DNA from: Apostichopus japonicus
Taxonomy: Eukaryota > Echinodermata > Holothuroidea > Aspidochirotida > Stichopodidae
NCBI RefSeq assembly: GCF_037975245.1
Contig: NC_092571.1
Location: forward strand, 27,852,564-27,916,563
DNA: 64,000 nt
Direction of reading: 5' to 3'
Position 1 is the stretch's first letter. Each line of letters opens with the position of its first letter. The position numbers and the translations under genes are program-made. The notes under the pieces are model-generated. The model did not search any database. It was not told where the DNA came from and saw only the letters and a list, made by a program, of their open reading frames with translations. Positions 1 through 13,600 of this stretch are shown here, piece by piece.

Positions 1-278
1 TTATATGATCTAATATTGGCACTGTTGTCAAAAATAATACTGTTGACCTCTATCATGAAACTTTTTTTTTACAGTATATTATAGGGAAACGGAGAGATTT
101 CACTTCTATAGAGGAGCCTGTGACATCACACATTGACAAAAATTTACACTCCGTCCACTCAAGTAAGTTTACGCAAAAATTACGCAAACAATTCATCAAA
201 AGTAATTTCTAGCTGTTTTCGGTAGCTAAAGAGATTAAGCTGATACTTAGGTAATCGTTCTCCTTTAAAGATACTTAC

Positions 279-3200
279 CTTATATCTCTCGCATCAATGT
301 AAGAATATTCAAATTCAAGAGTATTCGAAGGATCAGCGAGATCAGACTGTAAGGCGTGCTCAACGAGGGTAGCCGTGTCTAACGCCAACACTTCATCCAC
401 AGTGAGTTGGCCTTTGCCCTCTGGATCTATAACATCCCACGCCTGCACATAATAAGTATGAAAATATGTTCAACAAAACCATTACAGCCGTACAGGTGTT
501 TTAGAGTTTTATTCATTCTTTCATTCGTTTGTTCGTTCATTGACTAATTAGTTAATTAATTCATTAATTCGTCCAGTCATCTATTCACTCATTCGTTCGT
601 CTGGTCATATATTCATTCGTTGTTCCAGCCATCCGTTGATTCATTCGTTCAGACATCCATCTCTTCGTTCGTTATTCCAGTCATCCATCCATTCATTCGT
701 TCGTCCAGTCATCCATTCCGTTCAGTGTATACGGTTGTCTCTTATTCACAGTACAAACTGAACAAGCCATGTACATTTAGGTGATAATAGCAGCTGTAGG
801 TTTTCCGGGTTCATCCACAAGCACAGAACTAATGATAAACACGTACATACCTTTAATAGAGAGTTTATGTAGTCATCGGACACTCTGTCTGGGAATAGTA
901 GCAGATATTGTTCTAGAAACATCTCTTTCGTCGCCAATCCATAATACTCTGCTTTCTTGACATAGTTTGCTCTGTTAAGGAATAGAAATGTAAGAACCAG
1001 ACATCACATATAAACAATTTCAAAGACCGTTTGCGCGGTGATTATGCCTTAGACCAGAGGTTCCCTAACTGGGGTGCATGAACCCCCATGGGGTGCGTGA
1101 GTCCATCCCAGGGGTTCGTGAGACAGTTCTGAAAGTCAAAATTAGAGTCCTTTTTGTTGAGCTAAAATCTGATATGTCATATAATTTAGTAATGTACAAA
1201 AGTCGTACCTTTCGACAAACTCTACAATATTACACTATGAACTTGATCTTTTACGAAGCACTGTTATGCGTATTATAGTATAATAATGACTCAGATCGTA
1301 TCTATAAAAGATTGGGGTTCGTGGGCAACTCTGACATCCACAGGGGTTCGTGGGGGATAAAGTTAGGGAAATCCTGCCTTAGACCCATAGCTCACCGTTA
1401 GGGTATGACTCAGTCTATGCCATGGGGTGCTCAATATGTAGCCCGCGGGATAAATCCCTCCCGAGAGAGATGTCAGTCCGGCCCACAAGTTGAACATTAA
1501 TCAAGTGTGCGGATCTTAAAGGCCTTAGGCTTGAACACCCCATACACTGGACTATCCTGCACCGACAATGCTCATATTTAGGTATAGAAAATAGTGAAAC
1601 TTGGAATCTGTCTGGCTCTTTGAGCCAATTCATGCTATTCTCTGACCTTCGAAGAGAGTCAGAAAAGCTTGTTCTTTACTGTTGTGTGATAAGTGATGTA
1701 CTTCAACATTAGTGACGTCATTTGTGACGTCCAGACTCTTGCAATATGGCTGATTAAAAGACATTTTAACGCCAAACATACCCTTGTTAAGCCCCCCCCC
1801 CCCCGCACTGCCCGACAGATCGGGACCCGGCTCAATACGACAGTCGTGGATCGTCGGGGAAACTGACATTTCCGAATGGCATTTGGCAAGGTGCGGGGGG
1901 GTCACGGTAAAAACTGTCCAATCTTAACAAAATGTAACCAATCACCGTACAGCAATTGTGCATGTGACCTAAGCGAGCACCGGTCGTTAACAGAATGTAG
2001 TTGTTGTATGGGGCTTTTCAGTCGTTTGGTTTGCTGGGGTCAGTTTTAGATTGTGGTTTCTTCACGACTATCGCACACTACTATGTCACGAATGTCGAGT
2101 TAAAATCGAGGCTGGGCCTTCATTTGGGCATTGTGCGGTGGACTTAAGTCAATTGTACTAGTAATATGACGTGCATAATTAATTACTTAAGATTCCACAC
2201 GTCCATGTTACCCATGGTCATAATACCATGGCCCGGCCAACTCCAGAGCACTTCCATTTCATTAAGAGGGATATTTCGTTGGTTTTCTCTATCACAGCCG
2301 TTATCCTCAAATGTTTGAATACGTGAGAAAAGCATTGAAACAGCAACGTTCATGGTATCAAACGAATCAACTTGATGGTAGTAACCTGTAGAGAGAATGA
2401 AGAAACCCAAAGAAACAAATATATATCTGCAATGATTCCATTTAAAGTTTGGTCTTTTAGTTTTGTAACACATTAAAAAAAATACATGGAAGTGTATTAT
2501 AACGTTCATGATATCTAAAGAAAAAAATCCACAAAAGTAGCCTGCTTGTAGGTCTTTTCAGTCACTTTTCCAAACGGTTAAAATAAAATTGGATGGATGT
2601 TTAGTTTTAAAGTTCCTACTGCAAAAATGTTTTGTGTTGCGTTTTGTATGTTTTAATTTAAGCAACACCAAAACACACAAATTACATAAACAGCTAGACG
2701 TTCTTGGACTTCCATCAGTTTTCATCTACATGGGCCGGTATCGAACATGGTTCATAAATACAACTTGAGACTAAATGTAATACAACTAACACTGTAACTT
2801 AGATTATAGACAAACCACAATAACATGTTTATAATAAGCGGAATCTCTGAAAGGGAGAACGTGCCCTCACACTTATTACACAACCAAACGAGACCGGTCC
2901 AGGTAGTATCCACTATCCACCCACTATCACTATTTTCTTTCGATGAACAGAAGCACTCTGCACCCCATACCTTCCAATGAACTTAATCAATGTAATGGCT
3001 TAACTGCAATACTTACCCTTTGGCAGGAACAAACAATCTCCAGCATATAGCATGTAGTCTGAATAGTGTATTTTTGTAATATTTGGAAACCTGAGTAAGT
3101 CGACTTGATTCACATTTATGTCAGAGCGCCCTCCTATTTCTCGATCTGGTTCATATGTTTTATGGATATATGGCTCATATTTGCTATCAACAAATTTCCA

Positions 3201-3779
3201 TCTTTTAGTTCCATTCATTAGACAATTTATCTGATTAAATGCATCTTTGTGTAAGACACTCTGTGAGTCTCCTGAGCTCATCCACAGATCGACTTCGACT
3301 ATTCGGCCTCCCATGTTTCCACAAGACATACACGATAACACCGTCACATCGCGGTACATCGGTTCCGGTAACTGTGACACAATATAAGAATCAGTTTGGT
3401 GGTAATGTTTAAGAAAAGAACCTAGTTTGTCCCTTCCTAATCCCTCTGAACCGACCGGTATCCTACTAGTAGCTTCAAGCTTTCCTTCCAAACGGACTTC
3501 AAGGCTTCCGTAGTGTTTGTCGAGATACTCTTCCGTCCACAAATCGAGAGCGGGACTTTTCCTCGCTGCACCTCTTAATATAAGAGGGGTCTCAGGTTTG
3601 ACATATTTCTCCCAAAATGTCCAAGGGTCCGGAATGACTTTCGTTTCCTCGATGAGGACATCAGCTCGGCGGTGTCCCCCGAAAGGCTCCATGTGACCTG
3701 TCGGTATCCCATCATCCTCCAATGCAGCTCTAACCCCGGAAGTGACGTACAGTGTAAGAAGAGCAAACGTGGGTAACAT
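279..3779 (-). CDS. Secretory JmjC (cupin_8) oxygenase-like protein with EF-hand, 3' end outside window
   Basis: Four exons join in phase on the minus strand: 3779-3017, 2385-2187, 971-851 and 442-279, giving at least 415 residues; the last donor (GTAAGT) leads off the left edge. The Met at 3779 opens a clear signal peptide (MLPTFALLTLYVTSGVRA). The JmjC domain holds the metal triad H177, D179 (VLHKDAF) and H258 (YYHQV, completed across the exon 1-2 junction). Sequons NGT (189) and NIT (233) suit a luminal protein. The fourth exon has a good EF-hand loop, DPEGKGQLTVDE, with Asp at position 1, Gly at 6 and Glu at 12. Family knowledge: cupin_8/JmjC enzymes are Fe(II)/2-oxoglutarate hydroxylases or demethylases; the substrate here is unknown. 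It lies head-to-head with a paralog starting at 7605. A hAT MITE sits in intron 2 and a degenerate tandem repeat in intron 3. The family is secure, the function inferred. Confidence 0.88.
505..725. repeat. Degenerate TTCATTCG-rich tandem repeat
   Basis: An imperfect tandem array in intron 3 of the left JmjC gene. Short words TTCATTCG, TTCGTTCG and CCAGTCATCC recur in blocks of roughly 24-40 bases, most regular from about 595 to 715. No coding content. Confidence 0.6.
1055..1376. mobile_element. hAT-type MITE with perfect 8-bp target duplication
   Basis: A 322-bp element in intron 2 of the left JmjC gene. The left end reads CAGAGGTTCCCTAAC and the right end, reverse-complemented, CAGGATTTCCCTAAC. 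It is flanked on both sides by the identical 8-mer CCTTAGAC (1047-1054 and 1377-1384). CAG...CTG ends plus an 8-bp duplication are the hAT signature. Subterminal GGGGTTCGTG repeats are visible. It has no transposase, so it is non-autonomous. Confidence 0.85.
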
Positions 3780-4442
3780 GTCGATGTATCTCGTGCGTTC
3801 TTCACAAAGTTATTAGAATACAACCGATATCTCAATTATTCCTCTATCCGGGACTTGATGTTCTGAGATGGCGAGTTGGTATTGACCGTGACATTGAAAC
3901 AAAAGAACAAAAATACTAACACTGCTAATGATACTAACAGCAACAATATAACATTTATAAAACATTATTATAATTTAGGTGACGCTACATACGGTAATAG
4001 TAAACAAAAAAAACAGGTTACATAAACTCCCGTAAATCACATAATCTCCTCATTTGAAAGATGCTAAACACAATGAACAATTCAGTTTGTCACTTTTTTG
4101 CTTATCGGTGACGTCATGTTACGTCATATTTTCCTGGCTTAATTCACTGTTCATTGAATATTATGGTAGAATATTGCAGTTTGTTGTTTCTTTACTTCAA
4201 GGACATGTCTAGCGTGCATGTAATACTTTTCACCCCCATTAAGAATTACGAAAATTCGGATTTCAGTTGAAAGAAATCATTGACCCGTTACTCTCGAAAG
4301 AGACAATACATTATCTTTTTTTGCAGTTTTCGGCAAGTATAACGTTACCCCGAGCCAAGTGAAATATTAACCGGATTTACCCCGCGGATTTCGTTTGCAA
4401 AGTAAAGTCACGAAAACAAATATATCGGGGGAGTTCCACTAT

Positions 4443-4791
4443 ATGCATTGAAGACAGCGTGTCGCGCCCTGAAAAAGGTAACTTTCCGTTGCTTGCAAGT
4501 GAAGTTTTCTGCTTGTCGCTACAAAATGCAGACAGTAATGAAACGTGATACCTTGTTAACTCTAGCTGGACCTGAGGTGTCCATCGCTGTATCGTTTGAA
4601 CACTGTGCTGTGGGTATTGACCGCAGCTGTATGTACTAACTGTATACTAGTGTCTAATTACCGAAGGTAGCAAGTTGTGTGCGTATTTTCTGGGATCGAT
4701 GGTGGTGTCTAAAACTTCCGTTACACCTCATTCGAAAATAGGTCAGATTACCGGCATTAACCGTTTCTTTTTGCGCGAGTCTTCACACCCT
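4443..4791. mobile_element. TTAA-type MITE, copy 1
   Basis: About 350 bp closely similar along its whole length to 45318-45657 in the PGD region. The right end, CTTCACACCC followed by TTTAA, is intact. The left end keeps GCATTGAAGAC, but the TTAA expected before it has decayed. See copy 2 for the ends. It is non-coding; the 63-codon open frame inside is incidental. Confidence 0.75.
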
Positions 4792-7122
4792 TTAACGTCC
4801 AAGCAATGATGAGACCTCAAGGAAGTCTACTGTGTTTTGCCCTAAACTCACCCCATAGCTTACCCTACCCACCCCCTTGTTGAACTAGTTTTCAGAGCCT
4901 CGCTTTAAATGCCTATGCCTTTCTCTCTGGCATAGACATCTGAGTCACATCACAGGATGATGTCATCGAAGAATATAGCGCCTGAGCACGAATGCCAAAG
5001 TATGTTCACAGTAGCACAAACAGTGCGCTCTCAGTCCCAATCCAGGGCCTCAACAATTGAGAGATGACCAGGGTTGCCATGTGGCCGTCCATTAATCATT
5101 TTACAGTAATGATTTGCAAAACAGACGTGGTACAGCATCAACACCATTGACATTATAGTATGCATGAGTCGGCCAACTAACCCCCTTCCACCCCTGCCCC
5201 CCCCCCATGAAAAATAATATGTGTCGGGGCCTCTGCCGTCCCCTTACATTGGACCTACCAGTGACCATTGAATTTAACGATGTCTGAGGTCTAGTGGATA
5301 ATCCCGATTACCTTGGAAGGCATGACCAGATATATACCCACACACATTATCTTATAAATAGGCCTAAATATCCAAGAGATAAGTGTGTAGGCATTGGTAT
5401 ATATTGACATAGTCTACTCACCAGTCACCATCAACAATATATTTCTGCACAATATACTTCTACACGCTATTATTGGCAAAAACCTTTAAAAGACACAGGA
5501 ACGTAACACGAAGATTCCTATCTGTATATGTAGAGCAGTCTGGTTATAACGCTCTGATTTTGTCCAAGGCAGTTGCATATAAACAGGGCTAGGTAACATA
5601 CCAATATGGTACGCACGTATTATAAGATCGCATTTCACATGCAAGAAGAGAATTTACCTGGTATATCCGTTCACAGCTTGTTTAGTATTAATTTCAAGTG
5701 TAGCGTCCCAGCGAACAGCTCCAAACAGGTTGATGGTATAGTTATGATAAATCTCACGTCGCCTTCAATACCAGGGTATAAAAACATACGGTATGTCTCT
5801 ACGTGTAGTAAAACACGCCGCAGTTTATGATATCGTGTTGAGGTAACACACTGAGTGAACCATACATGGGTACGACTTGACATCAATATAGCTTCCACCT
5901 GTTGACCTCGACGTGTGCACTTCCTTGTAACGGGAATCTACCAAGATTCCCATTTCATGGAAGTATTGAGTAAAGGTTTTTTATCACCAAGGCACCAAGC
6001 TGTGAGTTTACTACACTGCAGGTTTGGGTATTTTTTATAGACTATAGTGTGCTACAGTATTGTACATAGAAGGGGCTGATAGCGCTTCTGCGAACTACCT
6101 CCCTGTTCATAGATTATGATAACTTTCTTCGTGGTGACGTTGGTTGAGGAATTTACTTGATCTAATCATGAGGAAACAGCGCGTACCATGTCAGTCGAGC
6201 AGCGATACAGGCCTATAGTATAGGCAACCAGTGTCCGATTTGTGGAGTTGATCCCTTGTTCAAACAGAACTGCAGACTACAACGTACCCAGTGTTGTTCG
6301 AGATTAGCCAGTTACTACAAGTGGTAAGTAGTGGCCGTAACGAAGTTTTAGCCTGACTCTGACCAAAATCTACAGAAGAGATCTCACTACTGAAAGTCTA
6401 GTTCAATCTCCGGTATATAATAATTAAGTCATACAGGGTAAATGCATGGCAGTGTATGGCGAAATGATACTGATTTATAGAGGCCTGATAATATATAGGC
6501 TACCCTTCTGAATGTGTAAGCACTAATGTGTACACAATGACTCCAAGTTCCTTCTTCATGTTATTGTTCAAGTTTACAAGGTTGCAAGTTACCTGGAATA
6601 ATTGTGTGTTCAATACCTTCAATTTTTCGGTCTTGCAACCTTATTGTTCGAGGGTGTCGAAAACAAATCCTGATTGCTCCTATGAAGAAACCCTTGTCAG
6701 CTAGGGTATGTAGGTAGGCCACATTAAAGCAGCAAGTAACGTAAAGGGAATTATAGGCACTCGTGACACGAAAATTGCTAGATATGCTAGACGCAATACG
6801 ACGTGGCTTGCAGGGCATACGATATAAAGGATAATATTGGGAAGAATTATTTAAGTGTCGATAAAGACCACGTATGGAGAGAGAGCTATATATAGCTAAA
6901 CTATATCGGTGAATAGAGCGTACCGATGCGCGCACTTGAAGTAAATCGTCGATTATGGCAAGCCAACTGGGCCAATAACGGCTGTCTAGAAGGCAAACTC
7001 GAAAACAAACAATCAATGCAGCCCTTTTCACTAATGTGATGCATTAACAGGCGTCTAACATAAGTAAAAAACAATGCACTGTTCAATATATTTAAAGATC
7101 TGCTTTATTGGCTCCAATTATA

Positions 7123-7435
7123 CTGTAGCACGCTGTAGCAGAGGAAAGTTTTGTGATTACGTAATCGACCTGCCAAGGTCGTAAATCGACCTCAGGCTCT
7201 ACAATTAGCCTGCATAGCTTCTTAACACCATTAGGCTCTTTGTGTTTTTCACTGTGTGGAAATATGTTCATGTCTACAGTTTAGTTAATCATATAAGTTT
7301 ACACAAAGACCCTCATACAAGAACAAATACTGTATGTGACAGGCGTTGCAGACTAATTGGTAAAAAGAGGTCATTTTACGACCAAGGCAGGTCGATTACG
7401 TAATCTCAAGAAACTTTTCCATGATAGCGTGGGGT
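7123..7435. mobile_element. Inverted-repeat MITE upstream of the HDEL JmjC gene
   Basis: Two arms of about 55-60 bp face each other. The core GATTACGTAATCGACCTGCC (7155-7174) is repeated exactly in reverse complement at 7386-7405. Outward from the cores the arms keep diverged matches to GGAAAG and CACGCT. TA-rich flanks (TATAC on the left, GTATATA on the right) suggest a TA-type target. The exact ends are uncertain. It is non-coding. Confidence 0.7.
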
Positions 7436-7441
7436 ATATAT
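7434..7441 (+). promoter_or_regulatory. Candidate TATA box of the HDEL JmjC gene
   Basis: GTATATAT lies 164-171 bases upstream of the chosen start codon (7605) and 101-108 upstream of an earlier in-frame Met (7542). It sits exactly at the right border of the inverted-repeat element. No transcript evidence is available. Confidence 0.3.
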
Positions 7442-7604
7442 GGGGTCTATACAGCAAACCTTTAAATTTAAAAACTTAGTTTGACGGGAAAAAAAACTAT
7501 TTTGACAATACCAGAATTCTTTTTGAAATAATCACTTTGCCTTGATTCCACAGCTTCATCAGCCGAATATGCACATACAGTATTCTCAACTGAAAACAAA
7601 GAAT

Positions 7605-10600
7605 ATGGAGATATCGTTTTGCCAAAGTTTTGTCCAAGTAGTTTGCATATTGGTTCATCTCTTAAGTAGCCAGGCGTTTACCAGTCAACATATTGCTGGA
7701 CACAGAGAAGAACTGGGTAAACATCGACCACCAGAAGGTCATATCAATATTTTCGACGAGCTACCGAACTCACATGTATTTTGGGATGATTATGCAAGTA
7801 AACGAAAGCCCGCCCTCTTTCGGGGAGTTGCTAAACAATTTCCCGCATTTCAACTTTGGACTGATAAGTATATGCTCGAAAATTACGGAGATTTTAAAGT
7901 CAAGATTGAAGGAAAAACAGAAAAGGACCATTACCCAGAGGGGGAACTAGGTTTGGCACAGGATACATTACGTCACTTCCTGTCGACATATCAGACGAGA
8001 AACGCATACATCGTATCACAACTTCCCGATCCGTTAGCCTCAGACATTCTAGTCTTGCCGTTTCTAAACTGTGGTACTTTTCGAGAGAGGATATTGGAAG
8101 CCAATTTATGGTGGAGCAGCGGAGGTACAAGAAGTCTTCTTCATCGGGATGCAGATAACGCTATTAATTGTCTCCTCAATGGAACCAAGGACTGGGTCCT
8201 TATAGATCCCTCTTACGAGGATCTTATACCAATAGCCAAAGAGAATGTAGATGCATATGGAGGATTCTCTTTACTGAATCCTGACAGTGTTAACTTAGAG
8301 CGGTTTCCATCGTTCCAGCAGGTCCCTTGGTGGTATGCCAATATGTCAGCGGGGGATTGCTTATTTTTACCGTACGGTAAGGATTGTGTGCAATTGATGA
8401 ATTAATGTCAGACTTATTTCATACTCGTAATTATAACATAGTTTATCTGTACTCACGGTACCCGCTCGCGTGGATTCGGTACTCGCCCTCGACGTACTCA
8501 TGCATCTTGGAAATCTAGTATATATAGAAAACAAGTCAAAGGATATGTAATTGGTACTCACGCATTGTGATCGTATTCATAGCAGACTTCTCAGTATTAT
8601 GTAGTCCGTACTCGTATAGGCGAATACATTTTCGATACTGGTACTCGAACTCTTTCTCATAGTAGTCCTATACTTCTACTCGTCCTCAGAATGGAAATCA
8701 TTTCTTCACACTAATACTCATGGTTTTGTAATCATAGTTACCCAAACTGCAGGACGCTGGACTATCATTGGTCGGCCTATGCTCGGGTCGTTTTACTCAC
8801 ATTGTATTGAGTCATACCAATATCAAATTCTACTCTATACTCACATGTCATACTCGCATCAAAAATCTGATTTATATGCCATATTTGTATATTATAAACA
8901 CTACTCACTCTGACATGTCCCATTATTCTAACAATTAAGATTGCTTACCATTTCTCTCCATGCTCGCAACGAGTTTTCCTCTCTAATTGGTATACAGAAC
9001 AGGCAGTGGTCACCAGTTCATCTGTATTCTTCCCACTTGACGTGAATCAAAGCCGAACCGTTTTCTCTACATTCTTGTTTGCCCACAGTACTAAACTAAA
9101 GTCCGCCATTCAGGACTCATTTTGGGCAAATGCAATTATGTTTTGGCCGTTTGTGTGTTTCACGCAACAGTGACCAACACCCTTCCCCACCCCCCCCCAC
9201 ACACCTCATCACCACACTTATTTCACAATTTCATACAACCTACAGGTTACTGGCATCAAGTTAGATCCCATGGATCCAAAAACCTCGCAGTCTCTGTGTT
9301 ATTTTCACGACTACAAGAAGTTGACCTGAAGGAGTGCGATGAAGCTGCGCCAGAGTTTATCGCCCTCAGTAAATCTCAGATGGTATTCCACTACGATGGA
9401 TTCGGGGATCAAACTATGGGAAACACTGATCCATTCGAATTAAAGTAAGTCATCACACACGATTCAATCAATTCATTGTAATCGAATACGATCCTGACTC
9501 ATGGATGGTGGATTCCCTTGCTTAGTTACCGGCTCGGACCGGTGCACCGCTGGTCGCAGAGGTGCCAAAAGTCTTCGCTAAGACGAAGTGAGGAAGGACC
9601 CCGATTTCCTCCTGGTCGAGAATTGTGCTACGGTTCACCCGAATCGCCGAATTTGCCGCTTGTTGCAATGCCCCACCACCACTGGTTGGAACAATGAACC
9701 CGTAGCGTTTTATATACCCCCCACTCCCCCGCCCCAATCAGTCCCTGCCTGAACTGATTGTTTGTCACTCCAAGATTACATTTAGCGGTTGTACCTTAAA
9801 AATATCACATTCATTCGAGTTTGACTTATTTGTAATCACGGAGCTACAAAAGCTCAAACGTCCGCTGATCCAAAGCTTGCAAACACGGAATAGCTCATTA
9901 ATGATTCAATAGCTTAATTAATTGAATAGCTCATTAATAATATAATAGCTTAGTTAATTGAACAGCTCATTAATGATATAATAGCTTAGTTAATTGAACA
10001 GCTCATTAAAGATATAATAGCTTAATTAATTGAATAGCTCATTAATGATATAATAGCTTAGTTAATTGAATACGGTAGCTCTTTAATGATATAATAGCTT
10101 CGTTAATTGAATAGCCCATTAATGATATAATAGCTTAGTGAATTGAATAGCTCATTAGTGAAATAATAGCTTAGTTAATTAACTGTATTGTAATTTGAAC
10201 AGAATGTTGTTCTTAATGTGTTCCCATATAGCAGATGTCATAAGGCGCCGTTGGTAAATCATAATTAAAAGTAAACCCAATAAAGCACGTTGTCTCTTAC
10301 AGATATGTTGTGTGGGGTGGAAGGGGTGGGGGGTGAGGGCGTGTGCGTGTGCTTTCGACGAATGTACCTGACAACAATTGCAGCAAGATGTATGGTAACG
10401 TCATGATAATTCAAATAACATTTTTTCTTATTATTTATATCATTTTATACCCAAAGAATTCTCAGTATTCTTACAAAACGTTAGCATCTTGATAAAGCGA
10501 CACGATGACGTAACGAATCACATAATGCGTGTTTACTTTGATTTTCACAGAGATATGTTACTGGAAGTTTGCCAAGAAAACGGTGCAGTGAGACAACTGG

Positions 10601-13600
10601 AGTTACACCAGATGATGCTAGCTGTAACGCATAAACAGTTCTTTTCTTTTTCAATTTTTATTTTATCTTTCATTTATTTATTTTATTTATTTATTTAAGT
10701 ATTTTTTTTTTTTTGCCTTTACAGGGTATTTCAGGGAAAAAAAAAGTTAAGTCTGATATGTCAAAGAGGAAAAACTTATAAACAAATGTGTGTTTTAGAT
10801 GTATAACTAACTATACAAAACAAAATATGTTTTTAATTCAAAATTTGAAAACAATTAGGAACCCTCAGAATACGAGTATACGTTTATGTTTACTGGTGCT
10901 TGTGTAAGCTTTACAATCCCCATGGTAACAATAGAGGGACAACTAAATAAAGCAAAACATGTTTTATCAAGTGTACATCTATGAGGTTACGTCCACTTGT
11001 TACATGATCACTTATGTTGCCTTGTACGAACTTCGAATGAACATATCATCGAAAACATCATAGAAGAATTGAAAGAAACTTTCATCAGGATAATGAGATT
11101 AAATTCCTCACTCAAAAGGCAATACAATAATGTCACCTCTAATCTTTCTTTTGCGAGATCACCTAAAATATAAAAATAAACCTGCATTTAATATGTTACA
11201 TATAGAGCAAAGCATTATATACGTTTAAGCAGGAATTAGGCCTAGGGCCTATAGATTAAAGGGATTTTTGTAGTCAGATCGGATTTGATAAAAGTAGGAT
11301 AGAAAGATATACAAATAAGTGACAGAAAATATCACATTGGGTCACTTGCAGTTGCCATTTTATCGAATTTACTGTATTCCAATACATGATACCAGGCGTG
11401 TAGCCAGGAATTTGCCAAGGGAGGGGCGAATCTGTAAGCAAAGTATCGGAGCCGTAGATTCTGCATTTAAAACTATCTAAGCGTAGCGCCACCACAAGTT
11501 GGCGCTACGCGTACAAGAAAATTTTGGCTGAAAAGGCCTCCCAGATCGCTGGAAATGGCTCTTCCCAGTCCCTGTAAGGCCTTGCATCTAAGCTTGAAAA
11601 TAAAAACATACAAAAAAAACATACTCATGGGGGAGGGGGCGGTCGCCCCTTTCGCCCCCCCCCTTGGCTACGCGCCTACATGATACCCGTTCGTAGTATG
11701 ACGTCATAGATAAGGAGCACGACGTTTTCTGTAAAACTTAGCAATTATTTGACAGTTGTTTCTTCAGTGAGTTCATACGAGAAATATCTTGGTATGAAAG
11801 AGCATAGAAGTTTGCTTTTTAAACTTTACGTCACTTTCGGTCCCAAAGCACATTCTAACCCATTCATAAGTGTAAAAGTTAACAATGTTCAGGACCCCTC
11901 CTCTACCCCATCTCCCCCCTCCACTTCCTCCCCCTTCCCCATTCAATTAGTTCGGACAAGATCTGTTATAACTCAGTATAGTATTGTCACTTTGTGGAGT
12001 CTACTTAACCTATAGTTAAGCTTCGTCTTTCGTGATAAATGTACACGTCTCATCGCACCCTCCCCTCCCCCACCCTACCCATTTAGCCAATCAATACTAT
12101 GCCCCACCCCCTACACAAATGCATCCCGAATCGTTATATCTGTGTAGTTTCTGTCAGTATTTACAGCTGTAATGATATATTATTGATTCTGCCTTAGGGT
12201 TACAACGAACTGGATGGACTTGATATTCAACCGGCAGATCGTGATGTCGAAATCAATAAAGAAATCATTGAGCAGGTAATATGTTGTTATTCTTGTAAAT
12301 TGAGCTTTCGACACTGCACAGTACTGGAGTATCCAATAGGCGGGCAAATGAATAGGGGCCCTACCAGGGTCGATCAAGGGCCCCATGATCAATGTGAACA
12401 ATTCCAGGCAAGATATATATGACATCAACTTTTTTATTTATCATTGGAAAAAAGTTATGTGCCATGGAGGGCGGTGGGGCGAGGGTTCGGTATGGTGCCT
12501 GCAAATTGCAAATAAGGAGAATTAAGGTCCCAAACATATAGTGCCTTATGACCCCAGAATATCATAATCCGCCACAGTTGCTGAAGTTTTCTTTCTCTTT
12601 ACTTTGACCGAATTAAAATCATATTCCATCTGTATTAATGTGAATCTTTGTATATAAACACGTCCACCGATGTACCGACGTGCACCACTGCAGGAATTGA
12701 TGTCTTACCTTAGTTATTGCATGTTCAATCGATAGCTTATGGCGGTTCTCGATCAAAGCAATTCTGGAGAAGTGTCATGTGACGTAATCAAGAGCTTAAC
12801 ACTGGACACGCTTACCGTGCTCGCTGACGTCATCGACCATGATCCTGCAAACACTGAATCCTATGAATATGCAAGATATGACGCAAGCGACATCAAGTAA
12901 GTAAAATGAAGCCGGAAGTGTGTAACGTAAAACTGAAGTGATTATATGTCAACTTGTATTTCAATGGCGTGATAATTCACTTACTTAACACCCGTTATGA
13001 CGTCACTAAAAATTGCGTTGGGACGCCAAGAAGCTCTTATAAAAAATAGTTTTTTATTACTCTTACTTTTGTAAAGCTAGCATAGATATTCCAATATGTA
13101 TATCATTTTATCATTTAACATTTTCAAGCCGAATTTGAATGTACAGTTGCCAGATCCATTCACAGACTTAGACCAGAATTTGGAAAACTCATATAAGCAA
13201 CGTTCAGTCAACCAAAATACCGTATTGCTTTACATCGATTATATTCATTCAGTTTTAAAAATTTGATTTAAGCTACTGTATGTATGACAGAGAATGAAAA
13301 CCTTATCATGACTTCCTTGACTATTTTGTATTTTATTAGGGAAGTATTACTCAAAGTTGTTGAAGAAGCTGAACGCATAAATGAGGGCATCGTGACGTCA
13401 CAGATGATAATACATCATTATCAATATATCGGTGGGTCGACGAGAGTAGCGATGGAAGTGAGTTGCTTGTCATTGTTTTCTTTGCAAGGGACTCGGGTAG
13501 TAATAAACTCATGCGATAAGTCTTAGCCTTAAACGTATGTGTTGTTAATTCCAGGAACGCACTGCCTGTCATCTCTCTTCCCCGAGGCTCCCCAAACATC

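Larger units (their letters stand above)
3780..7604. other. Intergenic spacer between divergent JmjC genes
   Basis: About 3.8 kb separates the two divergent JmjC start codons. It holds the MITE copy at 4443-4791 and the inverted-repeat element at about 7123-7435. A TATA-like box precedes the right gene. Between 4800 and 7100 I recognise no gene: the longest open frame (minus strand, 6561-7031, 156 codons) has no recognisable domain and no signs of splicing. Confidence 0.6.

Noticed and set aside
6561..7031. 156-codon minus-strand open frame in the JmjC intergenic spacer
   Set aside because: No recognisable domain, odd composition and no splice or promoter context; probably chance.
9522..9737. 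GC-richer 71-codon minus-strand frame in intron 2 of the HDEL gene
   Set aside because: No domain, no splice signals and opposite to the host gene.
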